Shown one piece after another: positions 50,649-58,294 of a stretch of DNA of 64,000 bases. The stretch covers positions 1-64,000 of the forward strand of contig JBOEGN010000008.1 in NCBI GenBank assembly GCA_050633445.1, written 5' to 3'. How positions within the stretch are numbered: the stretch's first letter is position 1; every line of letters starts with the position of its first letter. The notes under the pieces are model-generated. The model was not told the DNA's origin. It saw only the letters and a list, made by a program, of their open reading frames with translations, and searched no databases. Origin of the DNA: Thalassobius sp050633445 (GTDB lineage Bacteria; Pseudomonadota; Alphaproteobacteria; Rhodobacterales; Rhodobacteraceae). The position numbers and the translations under genes are program-made.

Positions 50649-51614
50649 ATGAAATTCTGTACAATCGAAAATGGCTCGCCTGATGGGCGCGTGCATGTCG
50701 TCTCGGCCGATGGGACGCGCGTGCTGCCTGTGCAGGGCGCTGAGACAATGCAAGAGCTGATGGAGAATTGGGACGCTTTGTCTGATTCTCTGAACGCGCA
50801 ATATCAAGCGCTGAACGAAAACGGTGGCGTGGCTTTTATTGCCGCCCAGGCGCAGTCTCCGTTGCCGCGGGCGTGGCAATGGTTGGACGGTTCGGCCTTT
50901 GAAACGCATGCGTTGCTGATTCAGCAGGCATGGGGGCATCCCGTTGTCGGACTGAACGACCGTCCGCTGATGTATCAGGGCCTCTCGAATGAATTCCTGC
51001 CGCCACATGGTGTAGCGCGGTTCCCCTCGGCCGCGGATGGCATTGATTTTGAGGGCGAATACGGCGTCATTCTGGATGCGGTGCCAATGGGGACCAAGGC
51101 CAAGGACGCTGAAAAATACATCCGCCTGATCGTATTGATCAATGATTGGAGCCTACGTGCTTTGGGTCCGGTCGAGATGGCCACCGGGTTTGGTTGGCTG
51201 CAATGCAAACCCGCCTGTACGGTCGCGCCGATTGCCGTTACGCCCGACGAATTGGGTGACGCATGGCGCAATGCGCGGGTCTGCTTGCCGTTGAACATCA
51301 CCTATAACGGTCAGCAGTTCGGGCGCGCCAATGGCGCAGAGATGAAGTTCGGCTTTGACGAATTGATCGCGCACGCGGCTTATTCTCGCGATCTGCCTGC
51401 GGGCACGATCCTGGGGTCGGGCACCGTTGCCAATTCGAACTACGCCGAGGTCGGATCAAGCTGTATTGCCGAGCGCCGGGCCATCGAACTGATCTCTGGC
51501 GAAGGCGACACGTCGTTCATGCAGCACGGCGACACCGTTACCATGCACGTTGATGGGGCAGACGGGCAGGACTTGTTCGGCACGATCAAGCATGAGGTTC
51601 AGATCGTCGGCTAA
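50649..51614 (+). CDS. fumarylacetoacetate hydrolase-family protein
   Basis: This 321-residue protein has the FAH C-terminal fold: metal ligands in 'DFEGEYGVILD' (ExE), 'INDWSLRALGPVE' near residue 167, 'RANGAEMKFGFDELIAHAAY' and 'LPAGTILGSGTVANSN'. Enzymes of this family cleave C-C bonds of beta-diketo acids or hydrate/isomerise ring-cleavage products. It ends the TRAP-linked operon, 19 bases after the OsmC gene. The substrate is not evident. Confidence 0.88.
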   Translation: MKFCTIENGSPDGRVHVVSADGTRVLPVQGAETMQELMENWDALSDSLNAQYQALNENGGVAFIAAQAQSPLPRAWQWLDGSAFETHALLIQQAWGHPVVGLNDRPLMYQGLSNEFLPPHGVARFPSAADGIDFEGEYGVILDAVPMGTKAKDAEKYIRLIVLINDWSLRALGPVEMATGFGWLQCKPACTVAPIAVTPDELGDAWRNARVCLPLNITYNGQQFGRANGAEMKFGFDELIAHAAYSRDLPAGTILGSGTVANSNYAEVGSSCIAERRAIELISGEGDTSFMQHGDTVTMHVDGADGQDLFGTIKHEVQIVG

Positions 51615-51619
51615 CCTTA

Positions 51620-51657
51620 TCGCGGCGGTTCCGTTGATCAGTACAGGATCGCCGCGA
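51620..51657. terminator. hairpin between convergent FAH and YeiH genes
   Basis: TCGCGGCG (51620-51627) pairs perfectly with CGCCGCGA (51650-51657). It covers the stop of the YeiH gene. No T-run follows on the plus strand, so termination is possible rather than certain. Confidence 0.5.
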
Positions 51658-52624
51658 ACAGGATGGATGACAGCAAAAGAAACACCGAGGTGCTGCCCAA
51701 AACGACCAGCGCCTTGTGACCCGAATGAAAAATCTCTTGGACGTTGCTAAGCAATCCGATGGCCGCAATCGACACATAAAAGATGCTGCGAGAGACGTGC
51801 GAAACGCCTTCGGTCAAAGCTGCGGGCAGGGACACCGCGCTGGCCAGCACGGCCAAAGCAACAAAGACCACCACGAACCACGGTAAGGTGATGCGCCCGG
51901 CCTGGCCTTCGCTGCGGGCGACGGACACCGATAGAACCAGCAGGATCACCGGCAGCATTGCCACGCGGATCATCTTGGTTAACACGGCCATTTCGCCAAC
52001 GTCTTCGGACACTGAATAACCCGCACCGACAACTTGGGCGACGTCATGGATGCTGGCCCCCAGCACAAAGCCTTGTTGGTGATAATCAAACCCCAACGCG
52101 TCCACGATCAGCGGATAGGCGACCATCCCGATCGTCGACAGAGCCGTCGCCGTTAACACGATCGTCATGGTTTGACTGCGGTGCTCTTTCATTCCGGGCA
52201 GCAAAGAGGACATGGCCAAGGCCGCTGACGCTCCGCAGATCGACACGGCACTGGCCGCGACCAGCGCCACCGGCGCAGGCCATCCTGCGCGCCGCCCGAT
52301 CCATCGGCCCAGAAAGACCGTGCAAATCAGCAGACCGACGACCACCAGCGCGGCCTCGTATCCCAGTTTTGCGACGGTGTCTGTCGTGATCCTGAGACCC
52401 AGCAGCGCCACGCCGACCTTGAGCAATGAAGAGGCCGCGAATTCCAGCCCCGGACGGATCTTGGGGTCCTGGGCCAGAAATGACATCGAGATTCCCAGCA
52501 GCAACGCAAAGGGCATCACCGGGGCGCCATAGCGTTGCCCCAATGCTAGCGCAGCAAGGCAAATCACGATGGAAAGTCCCACTCCGGGCAGCAGCCCTCG
52601 GGCGGTTTTGACAAGGTTTTGCAT
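51638..52624 (-). CDS. YeiH-family putative sulfate exporter membrane protein
   Basis: This 328-residue protein has about ten hydrophobic segments. Family signatures (PF03601) include 'LLKVGVALLGLRIT' near residue 68, 'ASAVSICGASAALAM' near 125 and 'GFVLGASIHDVAQVVGAGY' near 186. Some members are linked to sulfite/sulfate export in taurine degradation, but function is otherwise unproved. It stands alone, convergent with the FAH operon. Confidence 0.85.
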   Translation of the reverse strand: MQNLVKTARGLLPGVGLSIVICLAALALGQRYGAPVMPFALLLGISMSFLAQDPKIRPGLEFAASSLLKVGVALLGLRITTDTVAKLGYEAALVVVGLLICTVFLGRWIGRRAGWPAPVALVAASAVSICGASAALAMSSLLPGMKEHRSQTMTIVLTATALSTIGMVAYPLIVDALGFDYHQQGFVLGASIHDVAQVVGAGYSVSEDVGEMAVLTKMIRVAMLPVILLVLSVSVARSEGQAGRITLPWFVVVFVALAVLASAVSLPAALTEGVSHVSRSIFYVSIAAIGLLSNVQEIFHSGHKALVVLGSTSVFLLLSSILFAAILY

Positions 52625-52778
52625 GGGCGCTCCTGCGGGTGCGTATCTGGTGGCAGCGTGTGAGGGCAGGCGCGTCCGGTCAAGCGTGATTTTCCTTGGT
52701 ATGTCAATTGAGTGCCTTGGCGCGTCCTGTTGCCCGCGCTAGGTTGCAGCTCAGGTAGCGAACAGAGGGGGAGCCACC

Positions 52779-53285
52779 ATGAAGATGGCGGATGAACGGA
52801 TTATTCAAGTGGATCGCGAAACGGTTTGGGCAGCATTGCTCAGCCCGGATGTGTTGAAGGAATGCGTGCCCGGCGCGCAAGAGGTCACAGGATCGGTCGC
52901 GGACGGTTTTGACGCCACCGTGGTGCAAAAGGTCGGTCCGGTTAAGGCGACGTTTAAGGGGAAGGTCACACTGTCGGACATGGTCGAACCCGAAAGCCTG
53001 ACGCTTAGCGGCGAAGGCAAAGGTGGTGCCGCTGGTTTTGCCAAGGGCGGCGCCAATGTCACGCTGAGCGAGGTCGATGGCGGCACGCGCCTGACCTATG
53101 AGGTCGAGGCCAAGGTCGGTGGCAAAATCGCTCAGTTAGGCAGCCGGTTGATCGACAGTTTCGCCAAAAAGATGGCGGATGAATTTTTCACACGTTTCCA
53201 AGAAGCTCTGGAACCCGCACCAGAGGGCGAAGTCGAAGAGGAAGGTGAAACCAAAAAGGGTTGGTTCGCCAAATTACGAGGCTGA
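52779..53285 (+). CDS. CoxG-like SRPBCC-domain protein
   Basis: The 168-residue protein has the CoxG pattern: 'DRETVWAALLSPDVLKECVP' , 'GPVKATFKGKVTLSD' and 'GGKIAQLGSRLIDSFAKKMA'. An acidic tail and 'KKGWFAKLRG' end follow, possibly a membrane anchor as in CoxG, which recruits carbon monoxide dehydrogenase to the membrane. No CO dehydrogenase genes are in this window. A GGGGGAG site precedes the start. Confidence 0.85.
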   Translation: MKMADERIIQVDRETVWAALLSPDVLKECVPGAQEVTGSVADGFDATVVQKVGPVKATFKGKVTLSDMVEPESLTLSGEGKGGAAGFAKGGANVTLSEVDGGTRLTYEVEAKVGGKIAQLGSRLIDSFAKKMADEFFTRFQEALEPAPEGEVEEEGETKKGWFAKLRG

Positions 53286-53402
53286 TCCCTTGGCACTGAG
53301 CGCGGGATTTTGGCAACGCCGCCCGCATTTCCCATGCGTTCGCGCAGGGTGATGCCAAGCCCCGCCTTGTTTGTCGACACCCGGCATTCTACATGAGCCT
53401 AT

Positions 53403-54197
53403 ATGAAACGTTTTGTTCCCTTTGTGAAATCGCCTCCGCGCGTCGCTGTCATTCGCCTGCAAGGTGTGATCGGCACCGGTCGTGCGCCTTTGAATGATGC
53501 GGCCATGGCGCCCGTTATCGAACGCGCCTTTCGCAAGGGCAAACCCAAGGCCGTTGCGCTGATCATCAATTCACCCGGCGGATCGCCCGTGCAATCGGCG
53601 CTGATCGCCGCGCGCATTGAGCGGCTGTCCAAGGAAAAAGAGGTCCCGGTGCATGCCTTTGTCGAGGATGTCGCGGCCTCGGGCGGGTATTGGCTGGCCT
53701 GTGCTGCGGATGATATCTGGGCGGATTATGGCTCGATCGTAGGGTCCATTGGCGTTATCTCGGCCGGGTTTGGTGCACATGAATTCATTGCTAAGCACGG
53801 GATTGAACGTCGCGTGCACACTTCGGTCAAATCCAAATCCATGATGGACCCGTTCAAGCCCGAAAAACCCGAGGACGTGGACCGTCTGAAGGAAATTCTA
53901 GGCGATATGCATACCGGGTTCGAAACCTATGTGCGCGCGCGCCGCGGTGAAAAACTGGCCGATGACGCGGACTTGTTTACCGGTCGCGTCTGGCTGGGCG
54001 AAAAGGCCACAGCGCTGGGCCTGATCGACGGGCTGGCTCATGTCGAACCCAAACTGAAAGAGCTGTACGGCGAGAAGGTCAAATTCATCCGTTACGGTCG
54101 CCGTCGCGGGTTGCTGCAACGCTTTGGCGCGCAGCTGACCGAGGACGCCCTGACCAGCATCGAGGAGCGCGCCGCCTATGCGCGTTTCGGGCTCTGA
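53403..54197 (+). CDS. S49-family signal peptide peptidase (SppA-like)
   Basis: This 264-residue serine protease lacks a clear membrane anchor, unlike long SppA. The nucleophile is Ser93 in 'EDVAASGGYWLA', and the general-base lysine is Lys143 or Lys145 in 'HTSVKSKSMMDPF'. 'LIINSPGGSPVQSAL' near residue 53 is also typical. It trims membrane-bound signal peptides or similar peptides. A small zinc-ribbon membrane protein gene begins 1 base after its stop. Confidence 0.87.
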   Translation: MKRFVPFVKSPPRVAVIRLQGVIGTGRAPLNDAAMAPVIERAFRKGKPKAVALIINSPGGSPVQSALIAARIERLSKEKEVPVHAFVEDVAASGGYWLACAADDIWADYGSIVGSIGVISAGFGAHEFIAKHGIERRVHTSVKSKSMMDPFKPEKPEDVDRLKEILGDMHTGFETYVRARRGEKLADDADLFTGRVWLGEKATALGLIDGLAHVEPKLKELYGEKVKFIRYGRRRGLLQRFGAQLTEDALTSIEERAAYARFGL

Positions 54198-54198
54198 C

Positions 54199-54366
54199 GT
54201 GATCCTGAAGATCATAACATTTTTCCTGATCGGCATGGCCGTGCTGGCCATGTTTGGCAAGCTGCGGTTTCCCGGTCAGAAGAAACTACAATCCAAACGC
54301 TGCCAGAACTGTGGCCGTTTCAAAATAGGCAGCGGCCCGTGTCCCTGCCAAAAAGGAGTGCGCTGA
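54199..54366 (+). CDS. small membrane protein with zinc-ribbon-like cysteines
   Basis: A GTG at 54199 gives 55 residues; an ATG at 54178 inside the protease gene is the alternative. One membrane segment (about residues 3-20) is followed by a basic stretch and four cysteines in 'CQNCGRFKIGSGPCPCQKG', a CxxC...CxC arrangement able to bind zinc. No family name is known to me. It is packed between the S49 protease and the antiporter gene, with 1 and 2 bases either side, which strongly supports translation. Confidence 0.65.
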   Translation: MILKIITFFLIGMAVLAMFGKLRFPGQKKLQSKRCQNCGRFKIGSGPCPCQKGVR

Positions 54367-54368
54367 GT

Positions 54369-55313
54369 ATGGATTGGCTGTTTTCCGGATTGGGGCTGGT
54401 GATCCTTTTGCTGGCCGGGGATGCGCTTGTGCGCGGAGCTGTGAATCTAAGCCTGCGGATCGGGATTCCTGCGCTGATCGTCAGCTTGACCATCGTAGCG
54501 TTTGGCACCTCTGCGCCCGAGCTGCTGATCTCGATCACCGCCGCGCTCGAGGGCGTTCCGGGGATTGCGTTGGGCAATGTTGTCGGCTCGAACACTGCGA
54601 ATATCCTGCTGGTTTTGGGCGTTCCGGCGCTGCTGGCCACCATGCATACCGGGGATTGCGAAACCCGCAAAAGCTATGCTCTGATGATCGCGGGCTCTGT
54701 CCTGTTCATCGCGCTTGCGTTCTTGGGAGAGTTCAACTGGATCAGCGGAGTGGTGCTGCTGATGGCGCTGGCCTTTGTCCTTTTGGATGCCGTTCGGGAT
54801 GCACGCGCGCATCGTGCTGCCGGCGAAGAGATTGATCTGGAAGACCCCGAAGGTGCTGACCCCAGCATGCGTTGGTGGAAGATCATCATGTTCCTGTTGT
54901 TGGGCCTTGTTGGCCTGCCGCTGGGGGCGAACCTGCTGCTTGAGGGCGCGACCTCGATTGCGCGGGATTTCGGCATCAGTGAAACGGTGATCGGCCTGAC
55001 GCTGGTTGCGATTGGGACCTCGTTGCCTGAATTGGCGACCACCGTGATGGCGGCGCTGCGCCGTCAGGCGGACGTGGCGTTGGGCAACGTGATCGGGTCG
55101 AACATGTTCAACCTGCTGGCCATCATCGGCGTGGCCTCGTTGGTGCATCCGATCCCGGTCGATCCGGCCTTCTTGCGGTTTGATCTGTGGGTGATGCTGG
55201 GCGCGTCGCTGCTGTTGTTCCCCTTCGTGTTCCTGAAATGGAACATCAACCGGATTTGGGGTGTGGTCTTGACGTCGCTTTATGTCATCTATGTTCTCAG
55301 CGTACTGACCTGA
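54369..55313 (+). CDS. CaCA-family sodium/calcium antiporter (YrbG-like)
   Basis: Starting at ATG 54369 gives 314 residues and ten hydrophobic segments. The two inverted alpha repeats are clear: 'AFGTSAPELLISITAAL' with 'ALGNVVGSNTANILL' near residues 44-85, and 'AIGTSLPELATTVMAAL' with 'ALGNVIGSNMFNLLA' near 217-257. Length is the usual size of bacterial YrbG-type exchangers. The exchanged ion is probably calcium or another divalent ion. Confidence 0.9.
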   Translation: MDWLFSGLGLVILLLAGDALVRGAVNLSLRIGIPALIVSLTIVAFGTSAPELLISITAALEGVPGIALGNVVGSNTANILLVLGVPALLATMHTGDCETRKSYALMIAGSVLFIALAFLGEFNWISGVVLLMALAFVLLDAVRDARAHRAAGEEIDLEDPEGADPSMRWWKIIMFLLLGLVGLPLGANLLLEGATSIARDFGISETVIGLTLVAIGTSLPELATTVMAALRRQADVALGNVIGSNMFNLLAIIGVASLVHPIPVDPAFLRFDLWVMLGASLLLFPFVFLKWNINRIWGVVLTSLYVIYVLSVLT

Positions 55314-55330
55314 GCAACGGAGATCCGGAC

Positions 55331-56110
55331 ATGCCTCTTGCATTGGTGACTGGTGGGGCCAAGCGACTGGGCCGTGCTATGGCCGAGTATCTGGCCGGGC
55401 GTGGCTTTGACGTGGCGGTGCATTATTCCAGCTCCGAAGATGCCGCCCAAGATACGGTTGCGGCCCTACGCGCGATGGGCGTGCAAGCGCAGGCTTTTCA
55501 TGCGGATCTGCTGGACGAGGCTCAGGTACAGGCATTGATGCCCGTGGTCAGCGCCCATTTCAGCGCACCCGTAAACTGTCTGATCAACAATGCCTCGATC
55601 TTTGAGTATGACCGGCTCGAGACCGCCACCCGCGAGGGCTGGGATCGCCATTTCGAGTCCAATCTGCGCGCGCCATTCGTGCTGACGCAGGCCATGGCCG
55701 CGCACGTCCCCGATCCGCTCGTGGATGCACAGGGCGAACCCGTGGCGCAGGGGTTGGTCATCAACATGGTAGATCAGCGCGTCCGCAAGCTGACGCCCGA
55801 ATTTATGACTTACACGCTGGCCAAGATGGGGCTCTGGGCCTTAACGCAAACGGCGGCGCAGGGCCTTGCGCCTCGTGTGCGCGTGAATGCCATCGGGCCG
55901 GGGCCGACCTTGCAGGGCGGACGCCAGACCCAGGATCATTTCCAGCGACAGCGCAAAGCCACAATTCTCGAGCGCGGCTCGAACCCTGCCGATATCACTG
56001 GGGCGCTTGGATATTTCCTCGATTCCCCCGGTGTGACGGGCCAATTGCTGTGCGTTGACGGCGGACAGCATCTGGGCTGGAAGACGCCGGATATTCTGGG
56101 GCTAGAGTAG
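55331..56110 (+). CDS. SDR-family oxidoreductase, pteridine-reductase-like
   Basis: ATG 55331 gives 259 residues. The cofactor motif is 'TGGAKRLG' (TGxxxRxG), the form found in pteridine reductases and FolM, with 'LINNASIFEYD' near residue 80 and 'VINMVDQRVRKLTPEFMTYT' leading to the catalytic Tyr/Lys in 'YTLAKMGLW'. The aspartate before Tyr also fits PTR1/FolM. It may reduce dihydro- or biopterin for folate or cofactor supply. It starts 17 bases after the antiporter. Confidence 0.83.
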   Translation: MPLALVTGGAKRLGRAMAEYLAGRGFDVAVHYSSSEDAAQDTVAALRAMGVQAQAFHADLLDEAQVQALMPVVSAHFSAPVNCLINNASIFEYDRLETATREGWDRHFESNLRAPFVLTQAMAAHVPDPLVDAQGEPVAQGLVINMVDQRVRKLTPEFMTYTLAKMGLWALTQTAAQGLAPRVRVNAIGPGPTLQGGRQTQDHFQRQRKATILERGSNPADITGALGYFLDSPGVTGQLLCVDGGQHLGWKTPDILGLE

Positions 56111-56410
56111 TATTTTACGTGCACCTATCCGAAAGTTGTGCACGGGTAACGATTCCGTCTCAAAAGCGTTACAAAAACGTCAATGATTTCAGTATTTTGC
56201 CATGTGTTAAAAATTTTATTCATACAAAACAATGGCTTAATTATATGCCTAATAATTGTGCAAATCACGGAAACTGCCCGGAAACAAGGGAAATTTGCGG
56301 ATACCTACAAGTTATATGCAGACTTATCCACAGGTTTGGTGGACGGAATAATACTTGCCCAAGGGGTCCAAAGATTGCAGCCCAAGCCAGAGAATCATAC
56401 GTTCTGAACA
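56111..56410. other. AT-rich 300-base spacer before uvrC
   Basis: This stretch is clearly more AT-rich than its surroundings and includes one perfect DnaA box (TTATCCACA, 56324-56332). Short open frames exist on the plus strand but have no protein character. It should hold the uvrC promoter. I saw no second DnaA box. Confidence 0.5.
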
Positions 56411-58294
56411 ATGATGGATGATCTGCCAGACACTCCGCCCAGCGATTCGGTTTTGACCGGGTACGCCTTGATCCAATCCTACCTGAAAACGCTCGATAGC
56501 TCTCCGGGGGTGTATCGGATGTTGGATGCGCAGGCGCGGGTTCTGTACGTGGGCAAGGCCCGCAATCTGCGCGCGCGGGTGTCGAATTATGCGCGGCCCT
56601 CGGGGCATTCAGGGCGGATTACGCGGATGATCCGTGAAACGTCCTCGATGATGTTCCTGACGACCAAAACCGAGACCGAGGCTCTGCTGCTGGAGCAGAA
56701 CCTGATCAAGCAGCTGAAGCCGCGCTATAACGTGCTGCTGCGCGATGACAAATCCTTTCCGAATATTTTGGTGACGACGGGGCACGACTATCCGCAGATC
56801 AAAAAACATCGCGGGGCCAAGAAGGAAAAAGGCGCCTATTACGGCCCCTTCGCCAGCGCGGGTGCCGTGAACCGGACGCTCAGCCAGTTGCAGAAGGTTT
56901 TCCTGCTTCGCAATTGCCCGGATTCGCAGTTTGAAACGCGCACGCGGCCGTGTTTGCAGTATCAGATCAAGCGGTGCTCGGGGCCGTGTGTGGATAAGAT
57001 CAGCCCGGCGGATTACGCGACCTCGGTCAAGGATGCTCAGCGGTTTCTGTCGGGTCGATCAACTGAGATCCAAGAGGCGTTGGCCGCGCAAATGGCCGAT
57101 GCCTCGGAGGCGATGGAATTTGAACGCGCCGCTGCTCTGCGCGACAGGATTCGTGCTTTGACGCAGGTGCAGACTGCCCAGGGGATCAACCCCCGCACCG
57201 TGTCCGAGGCAGATATCATCGCGTTGCATCTTGAGGGCGGGCAGGCCTGCGTTCAGGTGTTTTTCATCCGTGCGGGGCAGAACTGGGGGAACCGAGATTT
57301 CTATCCGCGTGTCGGGGCCGAGATTGAAACCGCCGAGGTGCTGGAGGCCTTTCTGGGCCAGTTTTACGACACCAAGGAACCACCGAAACAGCTGATCTTG
57401 TCTCATCCGATCGAGAATACGGACCTGATGGAAGAGGCGCTGACACAGAAACTGGGTCGTAAAGTCGAAATTCTGGTCCCGCAGCGCGGTGAAAAGGCCG
57501 AACTGGTCGCCGGGGCCGCCCGCAATGCTCGCGAAAGCCTGGGTCGGAAAATGTCGGAATCCGCGGCTCAGTCGAAACTGCTGAAGGGACTGGCCGAAGC
57601 GTTCAGCCTGGACGCCCCTCCACAGCGGATCGAAGTGTACGACAACTCGCATATTCAGGGCGCCCATGCGGTCGGTGGGATGATCGTTGCCGGGCCTGAC
57701 GGGTTCATGAAAAACCAATACCGCAAGTTCAACATCAAGGGTGATGACCTGACCCCTGGCGATGACTTTGGTATGATGAAAGAGGTGCTGACCCGCCGGT
57801 TCAAACGCTTGCTCAAGGAAGACCCGGATCGCAGCAAAGGGCTGTGGCCCGAGCTGTTGTTGATTGATGGCGGGGCTGGGCAGGTCAGCGCGGTTCTGGA
57901 AATTATGGAAGAGTTCGGGGTTAAGGACATTCCCATGGTCGGTGTGGCCAAGGGTGTGGATCGTGATCACGGCAAAGAGGAATTTCACCGCCCCGGACAG
58001 CGGCCCTTTGCGCTAAGGATGAACGACCCCGTGTTGTATTTTGTGCAGCGCCTGCGGGACGAGGCGCACAGGTTTGCCATTGGAACGCACCGTGCCAAAC
58101 GGGCGAAAACCGTGTCGGCAAGCCCGCTGGACGAGGTGCCCGGCGTCGGCGCGGCGCGCAAAAAGGCCTTGCTTGCGCATTTCGGGTCCGCCAAAGCTGT
58201 CGGTCGCGCCAATCTGGCGGACCTAAAGGCCGTGGATGGAGTCTCCGATGCGCTGGCGGAAACGATCTATGGGTACTTCCACGAAAAGGGCTGA
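56411..58294 (+). CDS. uvrC: UvrABC system protein C
   Basis: This 627-residue nuclease makes both incisions in nucleotide excision repair. The GIY-YIG domain is at about 30-110 ('SPGVYRMLDAQARVLYVGKA'), with a cysteine region 'CLQYQIKRCSGPC' near 180, the UVR motif near 225 ('AMEFERAAALRDRIRAL'), the RNase-H-like endonuclease with 'EVYDNSHIQGAHAVGGM' near 412, and the C-terminal helix-hairpin-helix 'VPGVGAARKKALLAHFGS' near 573. Length is normal. It converges on the kinase gene without a gap. Confidence 0.95.
   Translation: MMDDLPDTPPSDSVLTGYALIQSYLKTLDSSPGVYRMLDAQARVLYVGKARNLRARVSNYARPSGHSGRITRMIRETSSMMFLTTKTETEALLLEQNLIKQLKPRYNVLLRDDKSFPNILVTTGHDYPQIKKHRGAKKEKGAYYGPFASAGAVNRTLSQLQKVFLLRNCPDSQFETRTRPCLQYQIKRCSGPCVDKISPADYATSVKDAQRFLSGRSTEIQEALAAQMADASEAMEFERAAALRDRIRALTQVQTAQGINPRTVSEADIIALHLEGGQACVQVFFIRAGQNWGNRDFYPRVGAEIETAEVLEAFLGQFYDTKEPPKQLILSHPIENTDLMEEALTQKLGRKVEILVPQRGEKAELVAGAARNARESLGRKMSESAAQSKLLKGLAEAFSLDAPPQRIEVYDNSHIQGAHAVGGMIVAGPDGFMKNQYRKFNIKGDDLTPGDDFGMMKEVLTRRFKRLLKEDPDRSKGLWPELLLIDGGAGQVSAVLEIMEEFGVKDIPMVGVAKGVDRDHGKEEFHRPGQRPFALRMNDPVLYFVQRLRDEAHRFAIGTHRAKRAKTVSASPLDEVPGVGAARKKALLAHFGSAKAVGRANLADLKAVDGVSDALAETIYGYFHEKG

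Noticed and set aside
56324..56332. DnaA box in an AT-rich spacer as a possible replication origin
   Set aside because: Only one perfect box was found and there are no origin-linked genes nearby; more likely part of the uvrC promoter region.
56119..56421. 100-codon open frame before uvrC
   Set aside because: AT-rich, no ribosome-binding site, no protein-like pattern, and it runs into uvrC.
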